Counted from the stretch's first letter, positions 33,725-42,805 are shown. The stretch is DNA of 64,000 bases from Gracilibacillus ureilyticus (GCF_900111195.1 NZ_FOGL01000005.1:1-64000), one strand, 5' to 3'. Notes: generated by a model not told the origin, from the letters alone. Numbers and translations are program-made.

Positions 33725-34843
33725 ATGGAAAGTGCATTAAGAATCTTACATATTGTAGATTGTATGAATCACAGTGGTATTCCAACACTACTTATGAATA
33801 TGTATCGGAATATTGATCGAAAAAAGATACAATTCGATTTTTTAACAACAAAAGAAGGAGCATTTGACGAAGAAATTAAGAATATGGGGGGGCATCTCTA
33901 CTATATTCCATCATTGGATAAGAGTGGATACTTCATGTACAAGCGTTCGTTAAAAAGTTTTTTCAAACGTCATGCGTCCTATATCATTGTGCATAGTCAT
34001 ATTGATCAATTAAGTGCCATTGCGCTTAGAGAAGCAAGAAGAGTGCGCATACCTGTTAGAATTGCTCATAGCTATAATACAGCAATAGAGGGAAGTATTA
34101 TAACAAAACTGTGGAAGTCAGTAATTGGACTATTTGTGCCTGTTCATGCTACTGATTACTTTGCATGCTCAACTGAATCTGCCGATTGGTTATTCAAGTG
34201 GAAAGCAAAACAGGCGGAATTCTTTCAGCATGCCCTTGATCTGGAGAAGTTCCTGTACTCTGCTTCTACGAGAAAAGTGTATCGGGATAAACTTGGATTA
34301 ACGGAGGACCATTTTCTTATAGGGCATGTTGGAGGATATACCGCTCAAAAAAATCATACCTTTTTATTGGATTGCTTCAGAGCATTAAGAAGAAAAATTC
34401 CTCAAGCAAAATTAGCCCTGATAGGGGATGGACCTTTAAAGAAACAGATTGAAGAAAAGATTATTCAATACAGACTGCAGGAACATATATTGATACTCGG
34501 TGAGAAAGAAGATGTTGAAAACTGGATGCAATCATTTGATTTGTATATTTTCCCATCACTACATGAAGGCTTTCCTGTTAGTGTACTTGAAGCCCAATGT
34601 GCAGGATTGCCGGTATTAGTTTCTGATACGATTACGAAAGAAATCCATTTAGGATCAGGGCAAGTCCATTTCCTGCCACTGGAGGATAAGAAGGTATGGG
34701 TCGTGGAGATGGAGAGGTTATACGAACTGAAGCCAAGGATACCGATTGAAAGAGCGGGATTATTAAAAGAAGGATTCAATGTTAATGAAATTGCAAAGCA
34801 AACAGAAGAGAAATACTGCTATCTGAGAGATGAAGGGATTTAG
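33725..34843 (+). CDS. GT4-type glycosyltransferase (EpsF-like)
   Basis: A GT-B fold glycosyltransferase, 372 aa, no signal or membrane segment. The N-terminal half has MNHSGIPTLLMNMYRNID near 15-32 and an HSHIDQLSAIALREAR acceptor-side region. The donor domain starts near 200 with FLIGHVGGYTAQKNH and ends with LHEGFPVSVLEAQCAGLPVL near 279-298, the EX7E motif of GT4 enzymes. It resembles EpsF-type enzymes of exopolysaccharide loci. SinR-type boxes precede it and a SinR homologue follows, as would suit matrix polysaccharide control, but no full eps operon is present. Confidence 0.85.
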   Translation: MESALRILHIVDCMNHSGIPTLLMNMYRNIDRKKIQFDFLTTKEGAFDEEIKNMGGHLYYIPSLDKSGYFMYKRSLKSFFKRHASYIIVHSHIDQLSAIALREARRVRIPVRIAHSYNTAIEGSIITKLWKSVIGLFVPVHATDYFACSTESADWLFKWKAKQAEFFQHALDLEKFLYSASTRKVYRDKLGLTEDHFLIGHVGGYTAQKNHTFLLDCFRALRRKIPQAKLALIGDGPLKKQIEEKIIQYRLQEHILILGEKEDVENWMQSFDLYIFPSLHEGFPVSVLEAQCAGLPVLVSDTITKEIHLGSGQVHFLPLEDKKVWVVEMERLYELKPRIPIERAGLLKEGFNVNEIAKQTEEKYCYLRDEGI

Positions 34844-34944
34844 TTACATTTATCATTACCCTAAATGTCTGGAATATCCCGTTGATCGAAAGTCTTATTT
34901 TTAACCGGGTGGAAAGAAAAAATATTGATTTGAGGTATTAACGA

Positions 34945-35277
34945 ATGATAGGTACGAATATTAGTAGAATGAGAAAGCAAAAAGGGCTCACCCTATCAGA
35001 ACTTGCGGAGAAATCTAAAATTTCAAAGTCTTATCTAAGTAATTTGGAAAGGAATCTAAATGACAATCCATCAATACAAGTGGTAGAAAAACTTGCAGAG
35101 GTTTTAAATGTCGATTTGGCTGCTTTACTGCAAAGTGACGGAGATATATTAGTTAGTGACAAAGAGTGGCTGGACTTTGTTAATGAATTAAAGGCATTAG
35201 GACTGGAAAGATATAGTCTTGAAGAATATAAGATTATATTTGAATTTATCCGTTGGAAAACAGATGAAAATAAGTAA
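34945..35277 (+). CDS. sinR: SinR-like XRE-family regulator
   Basis: A 110-aa protein, the size of B. subtilis SinR (111 aa). The N-terminal XRE helix-turn-helix covers residues 1-60 (KGLTLSELAEKSKISKSYLS near 13-32, then NLERN...NPSIQVVEKLAEVLNV). The C-terminal part (about 72-105, WLDFVNELKALGL and EYKIIFEFIRWK) matches the SinI/SinR two-helix hook. No sinI-like gene lies next to it. It sits between two glycosyltransferase genes. Whether it is the main SinR of the cell or a paralogue cannot be seen. Confidence 0.8.
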   Translation: MIGTNISRMRKQKGLTLSELAEKSKISKSYLSNLERNLNDNPSIQVVEKLAEVLNVDLAALLQSDGDILVSDKEWLDFVNELKALGLERYSLEEYKIIFEFIRWKTDENK

Positions 35278-35292
35278 CTAAAGGGTGGAACT

Positions 35293-36324
35293 ATGAGAAG
35301 AAAGAAAATTTTATGGGTTATCGATCCCTATGATCCAGTTATTTCACTGCAGCAGTTATATTCAATGTGTCATTATCATTATAAAGAAGGAAACTCTATT
35401 TACATCCAGCTACTGGAATACCATCCGGCAGTTTATCGTAGGTTAAGGTTATTTGGCAAAATGCTGCCACCATTTTCCTGGAATAATAATAAAGTGTCTC
35501 AAAATAAATTAAATAATTCCTATCAATTCGTGTCATTTTCAATCCCGAAGAATATTCGTTTTGCTACATATAATTATCCTTCCTTAGTTAAGCTTTACTG
35601 GCAACACATGAGAAAAATGATTCATAAAGATGAACGGTTTTATGATGAAGCAGTAGTGTTTTCTCAGGGATTACCCCAATTTTATGTAAAAGACCATATA
35701 GATGCAAAAAAAATTCTTACACACCAGCATGTATTTCAGCCCGAGTGTGAAGGTCTTTTTATAGAGAAGAATCATCTTAACTTAACAAGTTCTTCGGCTG
35801 TACTTTTTAATTTTTATCGGAATAAGTTACCAGTTATTTTTATAAAAAGTATGTTTGCAGTAAGTAACATAATGGCAACAAGTGAGATGGGACCAAACTT
35901 AATGAACAGTTTTCCAGGAACGAAAATTCTGGTCCCGAACTCGTGGGATAACTCTCTGGAAATAGAGAATTTTGTCAATCTTTGCCTATTAATGAGGGAA
36001 AAGAAGATGACTGATGTGAGATTATACCTACTGGGTAAAAGTGGATTTTCTTCCGAAATAGCGGGTCTGGTTCATAAATATCAGTTATTTACTGTAATAA
36101 ATATGGTGGAAAATGTAAACAATGTATATGGCTATATTAAAGATACAGATATTTATTTAGAGTGGGGAGGACATTGCTCTTTTCTGAAAGAAGCTATTTG
36201 CTTTCATAAGCCGGTATACTCCTATAAATTTCGTGACCATTGTAATACCTATTTAGATCATAAGATATGGAATAAAGATATTACGAGATTAATAGAATTA
36301 ATTAGAAATCCAGAAATGAAATAA
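35293..36324 (+). CDS. Putative glycosyltransferase, divergent GT-B type
   Basis: A 343-aa soluble protein, 15 bp behind the SinR-like gene with an AAAGGGTGG site. I recognise no catalytic motif with certainty. The C-terminal half shows a GT-B-like pattern (KILVPNSWDNSLEIENFVNLCL near 215, YLLGKSGFSSEIAGLVHKYQL near 250, a turn with WGGHCSFLKEAICFHKPVYSY near 294-314 that resembles the donor-binding EX7E region without its first Glu). The glycosyltransferase call rests on that and on context. Confidence 0.55.
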   Translation: MRRKKILWVIDPYDPVISLQQLYSMCHYHYKEGNSIYIQLLEYHPAVYRRLRLFGKMLPPFSWNNNKVSQNKLNNSYQFVSFSIPKNIRFATYNYPSLVKLYWQHMRKMIHKDERFYDEAVVFSQGLPQFYVKDHIDAKKILTHQHVFQPECEGLFIEKNHLNLTSSSAVLFNFYRNKLPVIFIKSMFAVSNIMATSEMGPNLMNSFPGTKILVPNSWDNSLEIENFVNLCLLMREKKMTDVRLYLLGKSGFSSEIAGLVHKYQLFTVINMVENVNNVYGYIKDTDIYLEWGGHCSFLKEAICFHKPVYSYKFRDHCNTYLDHKIWNKDITRLIELIRNPEMK

Positions 36325-36349
36325 TTATGTAGGAAAAATAAACTAAAAT

Positions 36350-36382
36350 GTTCTTTTAAAAGAACGAAATATACGTTATAAT
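36350..36382 (+). promoter_or_regulatory. Perfect SinR-type palindrome overlapping a promoter
   Basis: GTTCTTTTAAAAGAAC (36350-36365) is a perfect 16-bp palindrome made of two facing GTTCTTT boxes. A -10 TATAAT lies at 36377-36382, so the palindrome covers the -35 region: a repressor site. The following leader (36383-36514) is about 130 bases and holds no gene that I can see. Confidence 0.65.
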
Positions 36383-36514
36383 ATATCTGTGGTTGGAAAG
36401 ATTGTCATTTAAGCACTCCTTTGTCCATAGGCTAACACGAACACTGAGAGTTTTTCCGTATCATTGATTTATCGGCAGATTGACTGTTTATTATAAAAAG
36501 TGGGGGAATTATTG

Positions 36515-37192
36515 ATGACAAAACATACCGTTGTGGTAGCAGAGGCACAGACCCTGTTCAGAGATATGATTACAAGTTTCGTGGAAGACATGGATGAATT
36601 CCGAGTAATTGGTAAGTTGAAAAATGGCCAGGAAGTAATTGATTTTATAAAACAGAAAGAGGTGCGGCCTTTTCTCTGTTTACTGGATATCCATATGCCG
36701 ATTATGGACGGAATGGAATGTGCAAAAAAGTTAAAGGAAACTTACCCGAATATTAAAATTGTACTACTGTCAGCTTATGATGACGAAAAATCAATTGAAA
36801 GAGTACTTTCCGTTTGTGCAGATGGATATATATTAAAGAGTTCAGGATTAGATGAATTTAAAGATACGCTTAGATTTATTGTTGATGGGAAATTTGTTGC
36901 ACCACAGAAAATGGTCCAGTATTTCTCCAGAAGACTTGACAGCTTATTAAGATTAGAAAGAGAAAGCTCGCTCCACTATATTAAAGAGCACTTTAATCAT
37001 AGACAGGATTTCAATAAAAGGGAATGGCAAATCATTCAGCTTATGAAAAAAGGCTGGACTAACCGAATGATTGCTGAACATCTGGGTATAAGTGAAGGTA
37101 CAGTGAAAAATTACCTGTCAATTATCTACAAGAAACTAAACATAAAAAATCGTGTGGAACTTTTACAAATGCTTTCTGAAATGATCGGTTAA
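36515..37192 (+). CDS. Orphan NarL/LuxR-type response regulator
   Basis: A 225-aa regulator with receiver domain (5-120) and LuxR-type helix-turn-helix (about 165-219: FNKREWQIIQLMKKGWTNR, then IAEHLGISEGTVKNYLS). Phosphoacceptor Asp58 in LLDIHMP, Ser86 and Lys108 are present, but the N-terminal acidic pair is Glu10-Ala11 (VVVAEAQTLFR), one acid short. No histidine kinase is nearby. GGGGGA precedes ATG 36515. A SinR-type palindrome controls it, which recalls links between biofilm control and DegU-like regulators. Confidence 0.85.
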   Translation: MTKHTVVVAEAQTLFRDMITSFVEDMDEFRVIGKLKNGQEVIDFIKQKEVRPFLCLLDIHMPIMDGMECAKKLKETYPNIKIVLLSAYDDEKSIERVLSVCADGYILKSSGLDEFKDTLRFIVDGKFVAPQKMVQYFSRRLDSLLRLERESSLHYIKEHFNHRQDFNKREWQIIQLMKKGWTNRMIAEHLGISEGTVKNYLSIIYKKLNIKNRVELLQMLSEMIG

Positions 37193-37196
37193 TTAT

Positions 37197-37964
37197 CTAC
37201 ATTTTCTCGCGGAATTCTCTTGGAGAAATTTGATGTTTACGTTTGAATACACGATGAAAGTAAGAATAAGAACCAAATCCACAGTTTTGTGCAATATTTT
37301 CTAAAGTCATTGTTGTATATTTCATCTGATTGATGGCTGTGGATAAGCGAATCGATTGAGCGTATTCAATAATGGTTACACCGACATGTTCTTTAAATAA
37401 ATGAACACAACGGGATACACTCAAATTACATTGCTCAGCAACATCCATGACCTGGAATCCGGGTTTTGTAGCATACTCTTCTATATATCGCATCATTCTC
37501 GTCACGATATATGGTCTTTGTTTATCTGTGCTCTTCCGATCTAATAATCTTTCTAAAGAAACGCACAGTGCACTTAACAGGTAATGGGTAAGTTCACTGT
37601 TCCTTTCTTTAAAAGGCCTTCTTTCTTCAATCGTCAGGTGATGCCACAAGTCCAGTAAAGTATCATCTACCTGAATTTTTGATAATGCAGGAGCTTGACT
37701 GAATCGATGATCAATCCACTCTCCTTCGCAATATAAATGAAAATCTCCGCTCTTTTGGCCTTCAGATACAAATAACTCGTAATTTTCATTAGGTTTAACA
37801 ATTAACAAATGTCCTTTTTCTATATCATGTAATTTACCATGAACTTTCACTTTGGCAACTCCATCTATTTGTAATCGAAACAGATAGGAGGCATACCTTG
37901 ATTTGTGTGAAGTATGGAAATTCTGATTATGGTATGCATAACCGCAGAAGTTTATTTTCAACAT
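37197..37964 (-). CDS. AraC-family regulator of the ThuA operon
   Basis: A cupin-type sensor domain (about 20-100, FRLQIDGVAKVKVHG and the GHLLIVKPNENYEL region) followed by the AraC DNA-binding domain with two helix-turn-helix units (about 155-255: FQVMDVAEQCNLSVSRCVHLFKEH and LENIAQNCGFGSYSYFHRVFKR blocks). It is divergent from the ThuA/Gfo operon, so a sugar-responsive activator of that operon is likely. The start is uncertain: ATG 37964 gives 255 aa, ATG 38006 would give 269. It converges on the orphan regulator gene with only four bases between them. Confidence 0.82.
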   Translation of the reverse strand: MLKINFCGYAYHNQNFHTSHKSRYASYLFRLQIDGVAKVKVHGKLHDIEKGHLLIVKPNENYELFVSEGQKSGDFHLYCEGEWIDHRFSQAPALSKIQVDDTLLDLWHHLTIEERRPFKERNSELTHYLLSALCVSLERLLDRKSTDKQRPYIVTRMMRYIEEYATKPGFQVMDVAEQCNLSVSRCVHLFKEHVGVTIIEYAQSIRLSTAINQMKYTTMTLENIAQNCGFGSYSYFHRVFKRKHQISPREFREKM

Positions 37965-38062
37965 CAACACCAGCCTTTTTCTCATATTTTTCAACCATAA
38001 ATCCATTGATATATTCCGGGCAAAATGTCTATAATCAAATTAATAGCAAAATAGTTCATGTT

Positions 38063-38091
38063 ATGATTATATCATTTATGTTCAAATGATA
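38063..38091. promoter_or_regulatory. Inverted repeats between araC-type and thuA-type genes
   Basis: TATCATTT-ATGTTC-AAATGATA (38070-38091) has perfect 8-bp arms; ATGAT-TAT-ATCAT (38063-38075) overlaps it. They lie between the divergent genes, about 45 bp before the ThuA start. Confidence 0.55.
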
Positions 38092-38134
38092 AAGAATCGA
38101 ATAATATTAGTCTAAGAGATTGGAGGAGAATAAA

Positions 38135-38854
38135 ATGAGGGTACTAGTATGGAATGAATTTAGACATGAACAGCAAAATGAAGAAGTTGCAAAAATCTAT
38201 CCAGATGGAATCCATGGCACGATAAAGCAATTTCTTGCAGATGATAATGTAGAAGTAAATACGGCAACTTTAGATGAACCAGATCATGGCATTACAGATG
38301 AGAAGTTGGCTGAGACGGATGTATTAATCTGGTGGGGGCATATGGCTCATGATGAAGTGAATGATGAAATAGTTGATAAAATTCACCAGCGAGTGCTGGA
38401 AGGGATGGGTTTAATTGTACTCCATTCCGGTCATTTTTCGAAAATTTTCAAAAAATTAATGGGCACAAGCTGTGACCTGAAATGGCGGGAAGCAGATGAT
38501 AAAGAAAGAATGTGGGTAGTGTCTCCCTCACATCCAATTGTGGAAGGTATTGGAGAATATATTGAACTGGAAAAAGAAGAGATGTATGGAGAACATTTTG
38601 ATATTCCTGCCCCTGATGAGCTGGTTTTAGTCAGCTGGTTTGAAGGTGGAGAAGTGTTCCGTTCGGGATGTACTTATAAGAGAGGTCATGGTCGTATTTT
38701 TTATTTCCGCCCAGGACACGAAACTTATCCGACTTACTATCATAAAGAGGTGCAAAGAATCATTAAAAACGCAGTGAAATGGGCAAGTCCTGTCCAGCGT
38801 GAATACTCATCATATGGAAATGCAAAGCCATTAGAAACAATTCAGCCTAAATAA
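38135..38854 (+). CDS. ThuA-domain protein (trehalose-utilisation-like)
   Basis: A 239-aa glutamine-amidotransferase-like fold (ThuA, PF06283): [23 protein letters not shown] near 4-26, [13 protein letters not shown] near 68, [12 protein letters not shown] near 100 and [14 protein letters not shown] near 190-203. ThuA proteins have been tied to handling of 3-keto-disaccharides together with Gfo/Idh/MocA dehydrogenases (ThuB). Here two such dehydrogenases and two isomerase-type barrels follow in the same operon. ATG 38135 follows TTGGAGGAG. Confidence 0.85.
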   Translation: MRVLVWNEFRHEQQNEEVAKIYPDGIHGTIKQFLADDNVEVNTATLDEPDHGITDEKLAETDVLIWWGHMAHDEVNDEIVDKIHQRVLEGMGLIVLHSGHFSKIFKKLMGTSCDLKWREADDKERMWVVSPSHPIVEGIGEYIELEKEEMYGEHFDIPAPDELVLVSWFEGGEVFRSGCTYKRGHGRIFYFRPGHETYPTYYHKEVQRIIKNAVKWASPVQREYSSYGNAKPLETIQPK

Positions 38855-38868
38855 AAGGAGAGATTAAT

Positions 38869-39894
38869 GTGACCAGATTAAAAGTAGCAGTTATAGGATG
38901 TGGAAGTATTGCCATCCACAGGCATCTGCCGGAGTATGCATCGAATGACAGCGTTAACATTGTAGCGGTATGTGACATAGTTGAACATAGAGTGCAGGAT
39001 GCAGCAGAAAAGTATGGAGCAAAAGCGTATACAGACTATAAGAAAGCTATTACTGAAAGCGACGCTGATCTTGTCAGTGTCTGTCTGCCGAATTATCTGC
39101 ATGCGCCTGTATCAGTTTTTGCTGCAGAGAATGGCAAGCATGTACTGTGTGAAAAACCGATGGCAACTTCTGACGAGGAAGCACAGCAAATGATATCTGC
39201 GAGCGAAAAAGCTGGCAAGAAACTTATGATCGCCCATAATCAGCGTTTTGTAGCAAGTCACCAAAAAGCCCGGGAAATTATCGAGAACGGAGGCCTAGGA
39301 AAGATATACAGTTTCCGTACAACCTTTGGACATGGTGGCCCGGAAGGATGGAGTATTGACGGGGCAAACAGCTGGTTCTTCCGGAAAGAAGAGGCATTTA
39401 TAGGTGCACTTGGCGATTTGGGTGTACATAAAGCAGATGTGATTCGTTACATTCTAAATACAGAGTTTGTGGAAGTGGCTTCAATGATCGAATCTTCTGC
39501 AAAAGAAAATAGTGATGTAGATGATCAGGCAGTTACTATATTACGAAGTGAGAGCGGCATTATAGGGACACTCACTGCAAGCTGGGCTTACAAAGGCGGG
39601 GAAGACAATTCTACTGTTATATATGGAGAAAAAGGAAACCTCCGTCTGGAAGAGGATCCGAATTACAGTCTTATTGCGAGCTATACAGATGGATCTAAAG
39701 TCAACTATGAACTAGGACAAATACAGACAAATGATAATGGTGGCCAGACATCATCAGGTGTTATTGATCATTTTGTTCACTGTGTATTAAATGATGAAAG
39801 ACCATTAATAGATGGAGAAGAAGGGTATAAATCATTAAAAATTATACTTGCCGCACTCGAAGCGAACGAATCGAAAAAAAATATATTATTATAA
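38869..39894 (+). CDS. Gfo/Idh/MocA-family dehydrogenase (ThuB-like)
   Basis: A 341-aa NAD(P)-dependent sugar oxidoreductase: VAVIGCGSIAIHRHLPEY (5-22) is the dinucleotide site, LCEKPMATS near 95-103 carries the catalytic lysine, and GDLGVHKADVIRYIL near 184 the DxxxH pair. The start is GTG after AAAGGAGAG. It is 14 bp behind thuA-like gene. Together they recall ThuA-ThuB, which oxidise disaccharides at C3; that substrate class is an inference. Confidence 0.87.
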   Translation: MTRLKVAVIGCGSIAIHRHLPEYASNDSVNIVAVCDIVEHRVQDAAEKYGAKAYTDYKKAITESDADLVSVCLPNYLHAPVSVFAAENGKHVLCEKPMATSDEEAQQMISASEKAGKKLMIAHNQRFVASHQKAREIIENGGLGKIYSFRTTFGHGGPEGWSIDGANSWFFRKEEAFIGALGDLGVHKADVIRYILNTEFVEVASMIESSAKENSDVDDQAVTILRSESGIIGTLTASWAYKGGEDNSTVIYGEKGNLRLEEDPNYSLIASYTDGSKVNYELGQIQTNDNGGQTSSGVIDHFVHCVLNDERPLIDGEEGYKSLKIILAALEANESKKNILL

Positions 39895-39906
39895 GGAGGG
39901 CTATAC

Positions 39907-40875
39907 ATGAAATTAGGTGTTTTTACAGTTTTGTTTGCTGAGAAAAGTTTTGAAGAGATGCTGGATCATGTAAAAGCAAGTGGATTGGACGCTGTGGAAA
40001 TAGGGACAGGTGGTTATCCTGGTAATGCACATTGTAAAGTTGATGAACTTTTGGAGGATGAAAACAAAAGAAATGCTTATTTAAAAGCAGTGACAGACAG
40101 AGGATTGGAAATTAGTGCCTTCAGCTGCCATGGAAATCCGCTGACACCTGATACATCCTTTGCAGAAGAATGTGATTCTGTTCTGCGGAAGACGATTAAA
40201 TTGGCTGGTTTAATGGGTGTTCCAGTTGTGAATACATTTTCAGGTACTCCTGGAGACAGTGAGAATGCAAAGGCTCCAAACTGGCCTGTTGCACCATGGC
40301 CGCCTGAATTTGCAGAAACTCTTGAATGGCAATGGGAAGAAAAACTAATCCCGTATTGGAAAGAGATCGGAAATTTAGCAGAGGAACACAATGTGAAAAT
40401 AGGACTTGAATTACATGCAGGGTTTTTAGTTCATACACCTTATACTATGCTGAAATTACGAGAGCAAACCAGCCTGGCAATTGGAGCCAATCTTGATCCA
40501 AGTCATTTATGGTGGCAAGGTATCGACCCTGTAGCTGCAATTAAAATCCTTGGAAAAGAAAATGCTATCCATCATTTCCATGCAAAAGACACATATATTG
40601 ACCAGGATAATGTGAATATGTACGGTTTAACAGATATGCAGCCATATGGAAATATTCAGACAAGAGCGTGGAACTTTCGTTCAGTTGGGTGTGGTCACAG
40701 TTTGCAGGAGTGGTCTAATATGATTAGTGCGTTAAGAATCTATGGCTATGATTATGTGGTTAGTATTGAACACGAGGACCCGATTATGTCGATAGATGAA
40801 GGATTCCAAAGAGCAATCGATAACTTAAAGGCAGTAAATATCAAAGAGAGTCCGACAGATATGTGGTGGGCATAA
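39907..40875 (+). CDS. Sugar phosphate isomerase/epimerase-type TIM barrel
   Basis: A 322-aa AP-endonuclease-2/xylose-isomerase-like barrel: VKASGLDAVEIGTGGYPGNAHC near 23-44, FSCHGNPLTP near 74, a metal Glu in GLELHAGFLVHTP near 176, Asp and His in GANLDPSHLWWQG near 200 and HHFHAKDTYID near 224-234, and SIEHEDP near 288. The metal ligands are complete. Such barrels act as isomerases, epimerases or, in 3-keto-sugar pathways, as lyases. It is co-directional and 12 bp from its neighbour. Confidence 0.85.
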   Translation: MKLGVFTVLFAEKSFEEMLDHVKASGLDAVEIGTGGYPGNAHCKVDELLEDENKRNAYLKAVTDRGLEISAFSCHGNPLTPDTSFAEECDSVLRKTIKLAGLMGVPVVNTFSGTPGDSENAKAPNWPVAPWPPEFAETLEWQWEEKLIPYWKEIGNLAEEHNVKIGLELHAGFLVHTPYTMLKLREQTSLAIGANLDPSHLWWQGIDPVAAIKILGKENAIHHFHAKDTYIDQDNVNMYGLTDMQPYGNIQTRAWNFRSVGCGHSLQEWSNMISALRIYGYDYVVSIEHEDPIMSIDEGFQRAIDNLKAVNIKESPTDMWWA

Positions 40876-40889
40876 TGGGAGCGAATACT

Positions 40890-41930
40890 ATGGGTAAACT
40901 ACGTGTCGGAATAATAGGAGCGGGCGGAATTGCTACGAGTGTTCACCTGCCTGCATATAAGAAACTCCCGGAACAAGTGGAGGTTGTTGCCATTGCAGAT
41001 GTAGCTTATGACAGAGCAAAAGTGGTAGCAGACGAAGAGAATATTCCTTATGTTTTTGAGCAATACGAAAGAATGCTAAAGGAAGTAGAACTAGATGCTG
41101 TGAGCATTTGTGTACCTAATAAATTCCACCGTGATGCAGCTATTGCAGCACTCGAGGCGGGATGTCACGTCCTTTGCGAAAAACCACCTGCGATGAATCA
41201 GCAGGAAGCAAAGGAAATGGAAGATGCACAAGCTGCCTCAGGTAAATTATTAATGTACGGTTTTCACTATCGTTATCAGGCAGAAACCCAAACAGTAAAA
41301 AGATTTATTGATGCAGGAGAATTTGGTGAGATTTATTCAGGCCGCGTTCAGGCTATCAGAAGGCGCGGCATACCCGGTTGGGGAGTTTTTACAAATAAGG
41401 AATTGCAAGGTGGCGGCCCGCTTATTGATATTGGTGTTCACATGCTTGACACTGCTCTGTATTTAATGGGATATCCAGAACCTGTATCAGTCCTCGGTCA
41501 AACACACCAGCAGCTTGGTACCAGAAAAGGCGTCGGTTTATTAGGTGCATGGGATTATGAGAATTATACCGTCGAAGATATGGCTGTAGGAATGATTACA
41601 TTCAAAAATGGGGCTTCCATCGTATTAGAATCAGCATTCGCAGCAAATGTAGAGAAAAATGATTTCATGCAAGTCTCACTGATGGGGAACGAAGGCGGTG
41701 CAGATATTTTTCCGTTAAAAATGTATCAGGAAAAGCATGACACACTGCTCGATATCACACCAGCCTATTTGCCAAATGTTAATGCTCATGAAACAGAGAT
41801 TCATGCATTTGCAGCAGACTGTATCGCGGGAAATGTCACAGACATTTATGCCAAACAAGGCACGAATATCCAAAAAATCATTGATGCACTTTATCAATCA
41901 GCTGAAACAGGAAAAGCAATTAATCTATAA
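40890..41930 (+). CDS. Gfo/Idh/MocA-family dehydrogenase, second copy in operon
   Basis: A 346-aa paralogue of the dehydrogenase at 38869: RVGIIGAGGIATSVHLPAY (5-23), LCEKPPAMNQ near 94-103 and LIDIGVHMLDTALYLMG near 175-191. It is distinct in its glycine-rich GRVQAIRRRGIPGW loop. The chosen ATG has GGGAGCG nine bases ahead; a longer frame from 40863 would overlap the previous stop. Two different oxidoreductases in one operon fit oxidation and re-reduction at different steps of one route. Confidence 0.87.
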   Translation: MGKLRVGIIGAGGIATSVHLPAYKKLPEQVEVVAIADVAYDRAKVVADEENIPYVFEQYERMLKEVELDAVSICVPNKFHRDAAIAALEAGCHVLCEKPPAMNQQEAKEMEDAQAASGKLLMYGFHYRYQAETQTVKRFIDAGEFGEIYSGRVQAIRRRGIPGWGVFTNKELQGGGPLIDIGVHMLDTALYLMGYPEPVSVLGQTHQQLGTRKGVGLLGAWDYENYTVEDMAVGMITFKNGASIVLESAFAANVEKNDFMQVSLMGNEGGADIFPLKMYQEKHDTLLDITPAYLPNVNAHETEIHAFAADCIAGNVTDIYAKQGTNIQKIIDALYQSAETGKAINL

Positions 41931-41949
41931 TAAGAAGTGAGGGTTTACC

Positions 41950-42720
41950 ATGGGCAAAATTGCAATCCAGCTGTATTCCGTAAGGGAACATACAGCAAAT
42001 GACTTTTTAGGCACACTGCGAAAATTAGGAGAAATGGGCTATGAAGCCGTACAATTTGCAGGTTTTTTTGATACACCAGCAGATGAATTAAAAAAAGTGA
42101 TGGATGAAGCAGGATTAGTGGCGGCAGGCAGCCATATGCCTTTCGAAACATTAATTGGTGATCAATTAGAAGATTCACTTGAATATAATCGTAAGATCGG
42201 AAACAATCTCATTATTTGCCCAATTTTACCAGAGGATTATCGAGCGGATGAAGGGGCATATTATCGTGCAGCAGAAGAACTGAATGAAATAGGGCGTAAG
42301 TGTAAAGAGGCAGGTTTTACTTTTGCCTATCATAACCATAATATGGAATTTTTCGACTTAGGAAATGGAAAGCGAGGGTTCGATATTATTTTCGAGGAAA
42401 CGGATAATGAGAATGTGAAAGTGGAACTTGATTGTTATTGGGCAACACATGCGGATAATGACCCATTAAAGGTAATTCAGTCGTACGATGATCAGATTGT
42501 ATCACTTCATATTAAAGATATGACAATAGAAAATGGTGAAAAAAGAAGTATTGAAATTGGAAAAGGCACACTGGACATTGGTTCTTTATGGCAAGCCGGA
42601 GAAAGAGCTGGTGTCAAATGGTATGTAATAGAACAGGAAAAATTTGATGGAGATCCCCTTGACAGTGCCAGAGTAAATGTAGAAAAACTCAAAGCAGTTA
42701 TAGAAAACACTCGAACTTAA
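41950..42720 (+). CDS. Sugar phosphate isomerase/epimerase-type TIM barrel, second copy
   Basis: A 256-aa barrel, shorter than the other: MGYEAVQFAGFFDTP near 30-44, the metal Glu near FAYHNHNMEFFDL (about 122-134), VELDCYWATHADNDP near 157, LHIKDMTIENG near 182 and the closing WYVIEQEKFDGDPLDSA near 219 with a Glu ligand. The last gene of the operon; its stop lies in the loop of a 15-bp hairpin. Confidence 0.85.
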   Translation: MGKIAIQLYSVREHTANDFLGTLRKLGEMGYEAVQFAGFFDTPADELKKVMDEAGLVAAGSHMPFETLIGDQLEDSLEYNRKIGNNLIICPILPEDYRADEGAYYRAAEELNEIGRKCKEAGFTFAYHNHNMEFFDLGNGKRGFDIIFEETDNENVKVELDCYWATHADNDPLKVIQSYDDQIVSLHIKDMTIENGEKRSIEIGKGTLDIGSLWQAGERAGVKWYVIEQEKFDGDPLDSARVNVEKLKAVIENTRT

Positions 42721-42736
42721 TGTTCGAGTGTTTTCT
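42702..42736 (+). terminator. Long hairpin ending the ThuA operon
   Basis: A perfect 15-bp stem (AGAAAACACTCGAAC and complement), loop TTAAT that includes the stop codon. The T4-C-T on the 3' arm is the only T-rich part. Confidence 0.75.
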
Positions 42737-42805
42737 GCGGTTAAGAAGAGGTGCAGCAGGGTATAAGTAATATAAAATAAGTCTGAAGTATATGGAGGTA
42801 TAAAT

